Positions 1 through 4,631 of a stretch of 10,156 nt of DNA are shown here, piece after piece; the stretch's first letter is position 1, and every line of letters starts with the position of its first letter. Below the pieces are notes generated by a model. It did not search any database. It was given only the letters and a program-made list of their open reading frames with translations, and had not been told where the DNA came from. This stretch comes from JAKLQR01 sp963753165 (lineage in GTDB: Bacteria; Nitrospirota; Thermodesulfovibrionia; Thermodesulfovibrionales; SM23-35): positions 1 through 10,156 of the forward strand of contig CAVWBP010000020.1 of assembly GCA_963753165.1 (NCBI GenBank), read 5' to 3'. A program made the translations under genes and the position numbers.

Positions 1-1194
1 TTCGAATACCGCCCTGAAATTGTCCCAGGAGAGTTCCTGAAATTTGCGCTCCTGCGCAATTGTCTGTAATGCCGGGTAAAAAACATCCTTTCCTGTCAGT
101 TTTTCGAGCATAGAGAAGAACATTGATCCTTTCCCATACCCTGTTGCTCCGGATGCAAGATCAACGGCTCCCTGATAATCCTTCAGGGCATATTCCCTGC
201 CCGGATCTACATAACTTTCGTAGTTGATGAGAATCTGCTTTCTGTAATTCCTGCCCTTCCCTCTTTGCTCCTCTGCTCTCTGGTCCGCAAGATACGCGAT
301 CAGTCCATCAGCCCAGTTGCCCTGTCCGGCTTCAACATAAATGCTGCTGCCAAACCATTGGCGCAGGATAACACGTCTGAAGGACGAATCCGCAAGAAAG
401 GAGAAAGGGAGCTGCTCCCTGCCTATTACCGCAACAGTCGGCGCTGCATAGCCTGCCGACTGAAACCCCTCGACAACAGAAAGTTTTTTATAGGGATACG
501 GGGCGAGCAATTTTCCATATTCATCAAGATATTTTTTTGCATATCCAATATAGGACTGAGCGAGATATGTATTTTCAGGAAAGGAATAGGCATGGATATC
601 CACCCCTTTCCAGGTTTCTTTTTTCTCTCTGTAGTGCCCTGCGATCAGGGATATTTGCTGTGCAGGATAAGGGAAAATGAAAGAATATTCGGTGTCCTTT
701 CCCTTTTTCGATACGATGACTTCCTCGGCTGAAGAGATCGCAAGAAACCCGTCCGGTACTGTGGCACGGAGGCGGTAGTGAGCCAGAGAACTGACTTCAG
801 GATACCAGCGGTCCGCAAGTAATATACCGGTAGAACGAATAGTATTATAGGGGATGGCATTCATGAAATTCTCTGCAGCCTCTCCCTTGAAAACCGCTTC
901 AAATTCGATCTCCAGCGCTCCCTTGCCCTCGAATGCAAAGACTCCGTCTTTTCCCTGAACCTCAACCGGCTTGTCGTTCACCCTTGCCGAAAGAATTTTC
1001 AGATCACCCGGAAAAATGTTCGTCTTTGTCTGCGCCGGAAATGTAATTCTCGCAGAACCTTTGAGGAGATTGTTGCCTGTGTCGAACGATATGGTCAAAT
1101 CGTACTGGGGCAACAGTTCCTCTGCTTCGGCATATCCTGAGAGAAATAAAGTGATGAGAAAGGTAACTGCAATAAGGAGTTTTGTGATACTCAT
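1..1194 (-). CDS. Exported M1 (gluzincin) aminopeptidase homologue, apparently lacking the zinc site; 3' end cut by window
   Basis: The minus frame is open from ATG at 1194 to the left edge (398 codons, no stop). Residues 1-24 are a signal peptide: a Lys-containing start, a hydrophobic run, and an AEA|EE cleavage site, so the protein is probably exported. The rest resembles bacterial M1-family peptidases with a GNWAEGLxxYLAD signature: residues 293-304 read NWADGLIAYLAD, followed by KGRNYRKQIL and GYGKGSMFF, which keeps the M1 tyrosine position (Y353). In M1 enzymes the HExxH zinc motif directly precedes QWFG. Here residues 274-282 read RVILRQWFG, so both His and the Glu are absent, and the later Glu ligand is D296 or G297 depending on alignment. 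I infer a non-catalytic member. There is no clear ribosome site; an ATG further upstream is out of frame and soon meets a stop. The family call is from recognised sequence pattern. Confidence 0.75.
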   Translation of the reverse strand, partial: MSITKLLIAVTFLITLFLSGYAEAEELLPQYDLTISFDTGNNLLKGSARITFPAQTKTNIFPGDLKILSARVNDKPVEVQGKDGVFAFEGKGALEIEFEAVFKGEAAENFMNAIPYNTIRSTGILLADRWYPEVSSLAHYRLRATVPDGFLAISSAEEVIVSKKGKDTEYSFIFPYPAQQISLIAGHYREKKETWKGVDIHAYSFPENTYLAQSYIGYAKKYLDEYGKLLAPYPYKKLSVVEGFQSAGYAAPTVAVIGREQLPFSFLADSSFRRVILRQWFGSSIYVEAGQGNWADGLIAYLADQRAEEQRGKGRNYRKQILINYESYVDPGREYALKDYQGAVDLASGATGYGKGSMFFSMLEKLTGKDVFYPALQTIAQERKFQELSWDNFRAVFE

Positions 1195-1343
1195 TGATAA
1201 AAGTATAACATGTTCAGAGAATCCGGTTCAGGATCCAGTGGAATTGACAGACTAGCTGAATGCGGTAAACACTATCTGTGAAGCGATGCTGAGCCTTGTA
1301 AAAAAATCCTGAACTTGCCTGAATATTGGCTCCCGGGAGGGAT

Positions 1344-1361
1344 TCCCGCACTCCTGCGGGA
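1344..1361. repeat. 18-nt palindromic hairpin, 7-bp stem, 4-nt loop
   Basis: TCCCGCA-CTCC-TGCGGGA is a perfect 7-bp inverted repeat with a 4-base loop. It has the same build (TCCCG..CGGGA ends, 18 nt) as the hairpins at 1374-1391 and 1889-1906, so I treat them as one family. It sits where the T arm should be in the degenerate tRNA-Asn copy. Confidence 0.8.
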
Positions 1362-1404
1362 CAGGGTGGTTAATCCCGAACGCTTTCGGGACTCTGCCGA
1401 CTGA
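1362..1404 (-). repeat. 43-bp perfect direct repeat, copy A (second copy 1877-1919)
   Basis: Positions 1362-1404 and 1877-1919 are identical over 43 bases in the same orientation. Each contains tRNA-Asn D-loop/D-stem sequence, the hairpin TCCCGAA-CGCT-TTCGGGA (1374-1391 and 1889-1906), and the 3' half of the anticodon arm. The shared foreign hairpin at the same tRNA position means that the two degenerate copies descend from one altered tRNA rather than arising independently. Confidence 0.9.
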
Positions 1405-1651
1405 TCAGGTTTTCGATATATTTCCTGCTCTTTTTCCCTTTGATTTCCTTTTCCCTATGCATAGCTTCTGACCGTGTAATAAAATTTTCTGTGTAAACAC
1501 ATATCCATGGTCCTTTACTCCGCTTTGTGTGCTTTGACCCATGATAGTCAACATTGTTATGCTGAGAGATTCGACGTTCAAGATTATCAGTATGGCCTAC
1601 ATAATAGTTGCCTGTGCTTTCACTTCTCAGAATGTAGACTGTGTATGACAA
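1370..1651 (-). CDS. Small GIY-YIG family putative endonuclease (UPF0213/YhbQ-like), tail encoded by a tRNA copy
   Basis: A 93-residue protein if started at TTG 1651, giving MSYTVYILRS. It is a single GIY-YIG domain: VYI at 5-7 as the first strand, YVG at 17-19, the conserved Arg at 26-27 (LERRISQHN), and the general-base Glu in the helix SEAMHREKEIKGKKSR (about E67). The family cleaves DNA; the target of this small subgroup is not established. A longer frame from GTG 1720 exists, but its extra residues are translated tRNA-Asn, so I reject that start. The gene begins about 20 bases after the tRNA CCA end and may be cotranscribed with it. The normal domain seems to end near IENLIS; residues 84-93 and the stop are encoded by the degenerate tRNA copy and its hairpin. 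I see no ribosome site, so the exact start is uncertain. Confidence 0.75.
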   Translation of the reverse strand: MSYTVYILRSESTGNYYVGHTDNLERRISQHNNVDYHGSKHTKRSKGPWICVYTENFITRSEAMHREKEIKGKKSRKYIENLISRQSPESVRD

Positions 1652-1671
1652 GATTTGATTATATTGTAGTT

Positions 1672-1747
1672 TGGCTCCCGGGGAGGGATTCGAACCCCCG
1701 ACAGGGTGGTTAACAGCCACCTGCTCTGCCGACTGAGCTACCCGGGA
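1672..1747 (-). tRNA. tRNA-Asn (anticodon GTT)
   Basis: The minus strand folds as a complete 76-nt cloverleaf including encoded CCA. The acceptor is TCCCGGG/CCCGGGA, then TA, the D arm GCTC-AGTCGGCA-GAGC, the anticodon arm GGTGG-CTGTTAA-CCACC (GTT, Asn), a 5-nt variable loop CTGTC, and the T arm GGGGG-TTCGAAT-CCCTC with one G-T pair. The discriminator is G and CCA follows at 1674-1672. A good sigma70-type promoter lies upstream. Degenerate copies lie on both sides and a GIY-YIG gene follows directly. Confidence 0.97.
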
Positions 1748-1767
1748 GTAGGTATAAGTGAATATTT

Positions 1768-1797
1768 TTTATATCAAATTGTACTGCTTTTTGTCAA
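1768..1797 (-). promoter_or_regulatory. Promoter of the tRNA-Asn gene
   Basis: On the minus strand a perfect -35 TTGACA (1797-1792) is followed by an 18-bp spacer and a -10 TATAAA (1773-1768). The expected start, near 1761, is about 14 bases before the mature tRNA 5' end. The same transcript could run on into the GIY-YIG gene. Confidence 0.75.
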
Positions 1798-1867
1798 TTA
1801 ACAGGCATTCTTCCAGTTGCAACGTTAACCTGATAAAGTGCAGTTCTGAAAGAAGGTTCCTCTCTTT

Positions 1868-1930
1868 CCCGCCTGGCAGGGTGGTTAATCCCGAACGCTT
1901 TCGGGACTCTGCCGACTGAGCTACCCGGGA
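1868..1930 (-). pseudogene. Degenerate tRNA-Asn copy (5' part) with hairpin in the anticodon arm
   Basis: From 1934 to 1907 the minus strand is identical over 28 bases to the intact tRNA-Asn 5' part and its immediate upstream flank (1751-1724). Then the 18-nt hairpin 1889-1906 replaces the anticodon-arm 5' half, and TTAACCACCCTG of the 3' half follows. The T arm and acceptor 3' strand are missing. What follows (CCAGGCGGGA) looks like a shortened relic of the T-arm hairpin present in the other copy. It cannot form a tRNA. Confidence 0.8.
1877..1919 (-). repeat. 43-bp perfect direct repeat, copy B (first copy 1362-1404)
   Basis: Identical to 1362-1404, including the perfect 7-bp stem hairpin at 1889-1906. 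It lies in the stretch between the leuB stop and the tRNA promoter, where I see no gene. Confidence 0.9.
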
Positions 1931-2006
1931 GTAGTCTGAGGAGATTTTTACCCCGGCTTTACCGCACCAAGGGAGATTTTTTTATAACAGATGCGCCAAA
2001 ACTTTG

Positions 2007-3080
2007 TCAATCGGGACTGAGTTCGGTCACAAGTTTCGCCACGAGATCCCCCACCTCGGAGGTGGAGCAACCCATTTTCCCCGCGGCGAGGCTCTTGAGG
2101 TGTTTTCCGGTCACTTCCATTACAGCCTTCTCGATGAGCAGTGCAGCCCTGACTTCTCCAAGCTGTTCAAGCATCATTCCTCCGGCGCATATCGCGGCAA
2201 GCGGATTCACGACATTCTTCCCGGTATACTTCGGCGCCGAACCGCCAATAGGCTCGAACATGGAGACTCCGTCCGGATTGATGTTCCCGCCTGCAGCAAT
2301 CCCCATGCCGCCCTGGATCATTGCGCCGAGATCGGTAATAATGTCTCCGAACATATTATCCGTCACGATCACATCAAACCATTCCGGGTTTTTGACGAAC
2401 CACATGGTCACAGCATCGACATGTGCGTAGTCGGTCTTAATGTCCGGGTATTCCTTTGCCACTTCATGGAACGTCCTTTCCCAGAGGTCAAAGGCATAGG
2501 TAAGAACATTCGTCTTGCCGCAGAGGGTAAGCTTCTTCTTCTTGTTCCTCTTCTTGCAGTATTCAAACGCGAACCGCACACAGCGCTCCACACCTTTCCG
2601 TGTGTTGATCGATTCCTGTATTGCAACTTCGTCCGGCGTGCCTTTTTTCAGTACACCACCCGCACCGGTATAGAGTCCCTCTGTATTTTCCCGGACAACT
2701 ACGAAATCAATGTCTTCAGGTTTTTTGTTTTTAAGCGGGCAATCTACCCCCGGATATAATTTTACCGGCCTCAGGTTGATATACTGGTCAAGTTCAAACC
2801 GGAGCCTCAGGAGGATTCCCCTCTCGAGAATCCCGGGCTTCACATCAGGGTGTCCGATCGCACCGAGATATATAGCCTGGAATTTTTTCAGTTCGTCGAG
2901 CGCACCGTCGGGCAGGATTTCTCCTGTCCGCAAATACCGTGCGCCTCCAAAATCGAAATGCTGGAAATTGAATTTGATCCCGAATTTTCCGGACAACGCA
3001 TCAAGGACTTTCAGCCCCTCACGGATAACTTCAGGGCCTGTCCCGTCGCCGGGGATCACTGCTATCGTATATGATTTCAT
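2007..3080 (-). CDS. leuB: 3-isopropylmalate dehydrogenase (isocitrate/isopropylmalate dehydrogenase family)
   Basis: 357 residues from ATG 3080, preceded by GGGAG about 9 bases upstream; an earlier in-frame ATG at 3119 would add translated repeat sequence and is rejected. It belongs to the NAD-dependent beta-decarboxylating dehydrogenase family: AVIPGDGTGPEV at 7-18, NLRPVKLYPG at 102-111, VRENTEGLYTG with the catalytic Tyr137, Lys189 in CGKTN, and metal-binding Asp222, Asp246 and Asp250 (DNMFGDIITD). LeuB oxidises and decarboxylates 3-isopropylmalate in leucine synthesis in the cytoplasm. It follows leuD in the same direction by 61 bases, which supports this role. The substrate loop reads ERGILLRLRFELDQY, closer to the tartrate/malate-type branch than to classical ExxLLxxR LeuB, so the substrate call rests partly on context. 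Confidence 0.85.
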   Translation of the reverse strand: MKSYTIAVIPGDGTGPEVIREGLKVLDALSGKFGIKFNFQHFDFGGARYLRTGEILPDGALDELKKFQAIYLGAIGHPDVKPGILERGILLRLRFELDQYINLRPVKLYPGVDCPLKNKKPEDIDFVVVRENTEGLYTGAGGVLKKGTPDEVAIQESINTRKGVERCVRFAFEYCKKRNKKKKLTLCGKTNVLTYAFDLWERTFHEVAKEYPDIKTDYAHVDAVTMWFVKNPEWFDVIVTDNMFGDIITDLGAMIQGGMGIAAGGNINPDGVSMFEPIGGSAPKYTGKNVVNPLAAICAGGMMLEQLGEVRAALLIEKAVMEVTGKHLKSLAAGKMGCSTSEVGDLVAKLVTELSPD

Positions 3081-3104
3081 AAGTTTTTCTCCCTTGACCC
3101 ACCA

Positions 3105-3127
3105 TCCTCCCCTTGGCAAGGGGAGGA
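3105..3127. repeat. Intergenic hairpin between leuD and leuB
   Basis: TCCTCCCCTT-GGC-AAGGGGAGGA is a perfect 10-bp inverted repeat with a 3-base loop, in the 61-base gap of the leuD-leuB operon. On the coding (minus) strand no T run follows, so it is not a classical terminator. It may affect mRNA stability or relative expression, or be a dispersed palindromic repeat. Confidence 0.7.
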
Positions 3128-3141
3128 ATGAGGAGGGGTTT

Positions 3142-3642
3142 TCAACTCTTAACTGTAAGCTTTCTTCTCGTCCACTCGACTAATCCCCCTGCAGCAATCA
3201 GCTCCTGCATGAAAGCGGGGATCGGGTTTGCTTTATACCCCTCATCCGTTGTCCTGTTTCTGATGGTCCCCTTGTCCGCATCAACCTCAATCTCGTCACC
3301 CTCCCTGATCTTTTCCGATGCCTCTGACGATTCGAAGATGGGAAGCCCGATATTAAAGGCATTCCGGTAAAATATCCGCGCAAAACTCTTTGCGACCACG
3401 GCCTGTATCCCTGCTGCCTTGATCGCAATCGGTGCATGTTCCCTCGACGAGCCACACCCGAAATTCTTCCCCGCGACAAGAATGTCCCCCGGTTTCACTT
3501 TGTTGGAGAATTCCCTGTCCGCATCCTCCATCACATGCTTTGCAAGCTCGACAGGGTCAGAAGTGTTCAGGTATCGCGCCGGGATGATCGCATCCGTATC
3601 TACATCATTCCCAAATTTCCAGACTCTCCCCTTCAACAGCAT
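3142..3642 (-). CDS. leuD: 3-isopropylmalate dehydratase small subunit
   Basis: 166 residues from ATG 3642 with a strong GGAGG six bases upstream. This is the swivel-domain subunit of isopropylmalate isomerase, which with LeuC converts 2- to 3-isopropylmalate. Visible marks are the start GRVWKFGNDVDTDAIIPARYLNT (5-27), the conserved GKNFGCGSSREHAPIAIK (58-75), and SFARIFYRNAFNIGLP (86-101). The size and the YLNT loop fit the short LeuD type of many anaerobes rather than the ~200-residue enterobacterial type. A homoaconitase-type small subunit is a possible alternative, but leuB next door favours leucine synthesis. No leuC is in the window: upstream is a divergent gene. The frame stays open beyond 3642, but that part is antisense to the glycosylase gene. 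Confidence 0.93.
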   Translation of the reverse strand: MLLKGRVWKFGNDVDTDAIIPARYLNTSDPVELAKHVMEDADREFSNKVKPGDILVAGKNFGCGSSREHAPIAIKAAGIQAVVAKSFARIFYRNAFNIGLPIFESSEASEKIREGDEIEVDADKGTIRNRTTDEGYKANPIPAFMQELIAAGGLVEWTRRKLTVKS

Positions 3643-3687
3643 TTTTCCTCCAAAATGTTTGAAAATTAAGATCTCACCAAGGTATGT

Positions 3688-3717
3688 ATTATAGGCAATT
3701 TCACTCTTTCGAAACAA
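3688..3717 (-). promoter_or_regulatory. Candidate promoter of leuD-leuB
   Basis: On the minus strand TTGTTT (3717-3712), an 18-bp spacer and a perfect TATAAT (3693-3688) sit upstream of leuD. The predicted leader is about 40 bases and shows no leader peptide or T-box-like structure. The site lies within 20 bases of the start codon of the divergent gene at 3736. Confidence 0.55.
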
Positions 3718-3735
3718 GTCATGGTAATATGAGAA

Positions 3736-4359
3736 ATGCAGGTATTGTCCGATATCTACCGGAGATTGTTCTCTTTCTTCGGCCCCCAGCACTGGTGGCC
3801 CGGCGACACACCCTTTGAGATAGCGGTCGGAGCCATACTTACCCAGAATACCAACTGGGGCAACGTCGAGAAGGCCATACAGAACCTCAGGAAATATCAG
3901 GCCCTTACCCCGCAGGCAATCCACACAATGTCCCTGCAGAAACTTGCGGGAATGATCCGGCCCGCAGGATATTACAACATCAAGGCGAAACGGCTGAAGT
4001 CCTTTATGCAGTGCTTTATGAACGACTTCCACGGAAGCCTTGAGAAGATGAACCACAGGGACACTGCATTTCTCAGGGAAACGCTTCTCTCGGTAAACGG
4101 CATCGGACCCGAAACCGCAGATTCGATTCTCCTTTACGCGCTCGGCAAACCGGTCTTTGTCATTGATGCGTATACAAAGAGAGTTCTCGCGAGGCATGGT
4201 ATCATTGAATATGAGAGGCCGTATGACGAATTTCAGATGCTGTTTCATGAATCGCTGAAAAGGGATGTTGCCCTCTATAACGAATATCATGCGCTTTTTG
4301 TGAAGGTCGGAAAAACATATTGCAAAAGCAGAAGCCACTATGTGCAGGTTGTCCTTTAG
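3736..4359 (+). CDS. Endonuclease III-family (HhH-GPD) DNA glycosylase, C-terminus frameshifted
   Basis: 207 residues as written. The fold is clear: PQHWWPGDTPFEIAVGAILTQNT (18-39), a helix-hairpin-helix at 117-134 (LLSVNGIGPETADSILLY), and the catalytic Asp144 in VFVIDAYTKR. The lyase Lys of E. coli Nth is Glu126 here, as in the GPETAD branch (MIG/MagIII-like), so a monofunctional glycosylase is expected; which damaged base it removes cannot be told. The family ends in an iron-sulfur Cys motif. Here the frame leaves it after C196; reading one base back at the A4 run 4324-4327 gives CKKQKPLCAGCPL, the expected C-x6-C-x2-C, and then runs to a stop at 4404-4406. The fourth Cys is not found. Start ATG 3736 has only a weak ribosome site but matches the family N-terminus. 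Confidence 0.85.
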   Translation: MQVLSDIYRRLFSFFGPQHWWPGDTPFEIAVGAILTQNTNWGNVEKAIQNLRKYQALTPQAIHTMSLQKLAGMIRPAGYYNIKAKRLKSFMQCFMNDFHGSLEKMNHRDTAFLRETLLSVNGIGPETADSILLYALGKPVFVIDAYTKRVLARHGIIEYERPYDEFQMLFHESLKRDVALYNEYHALFVKVGKTYCKSRSHYVQVVL

Positions 4360-4427
4360 AGATATTGCTCCCGCGATCTGAAGCACATTTGCTCAAACTA
4401 AATTGAGTGCTATACGAGAAATCAAGG

Positions 4428-4587
4428 GATACCGCTCAATTTCTGAAGAGAGATCACGGGTAATCTTTAATGGGCTGAAGACGAAGCGGAAGCCTCACGT
4501 ATAATTTGAGTGAAAACATTACAGTCAGATAAAGACTGGCACAACAACAAAGACAGTTTAGCTCTCTTCAGAAATTGAGTCGATACC
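4428..4587. mobile_element. MITE-like element with terminal inverted repeats and 6-bp target duplication
   Basis: CTCAATTTCTGAAGAGAG (4435-4452) is exactly inverted at 4562-4579. With one extra outer base or two (G on the left, TC on the right) the ends sit directly against a 6-bp direct repeat GATACC (4428-4433 and 4582-4587). The core of 148 bp (4434-4581) has no open frame of note. This is the architecture of a non-autonomous transposon moved in trans. It fills the gap between the glycosylase gene and uvrB. I cannot name the parent transposase family. Confidence 0.7.
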
Positions 4588-4631
4588 CCAATGCATGAAT
4601 ATTTTAGCCAGCAATGGTTAAATAGTATAGT

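Larger units (their letters stand above)
1327..1404 (-). pseudogene. Degenerate tRNA-Asn copy with two hairpin replacements
   Basis: Read on the minus strand, this matches the intact tRNA-Asn at 1672-1747 from the D loop (TCAGTCGGCAGAG) through the discriminator, CCA and one further A. Two stretches differ. The 5' half of the anticodon arm is replaced by an 18-nt hairpin (1374-1391), and the 5' side of the T arm by a second one (1344-1361). One C is also missing from the run joining T stem and acceptor stem. The acceptor 5' strand is absent, so no tRNA can form. Its first part is also translated as the end of the GIY-YIG gene. Confidence 0.8.

Noticed and set aside
265..732. Plus-strand 155-codon open frame
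   Set aside because: Opposite strand of the M1-like gene, whose signal peptide and family signatures are clear.
1507..1713. Plus-strand open frame of 68 codons
   Set aside because: Antisense to the GIY-YIG gene and the tRNA-Asn; the encoded sequence shows no recognisable domain.
1652..1720. N-terminal extension of the GIY-YIG frame starting at GTG 1720
   Set aside because: These 23 codons are tRNA-Asn sequence and its CCA end; the domain starts at the TTG at 1651.
2004..2759. Plus-strand 251-codon open frame opposite leuB
   Set aside because: Shadow of a well-conserved dehydrogenase gene; no domain, no ribosome site.
3643..4386. Long N-terminal extension of the leuD frame
   Set aside because: It is antisense to the glycosylase gene; LeuD starts at ATG 3642 with a strong GGAGG.
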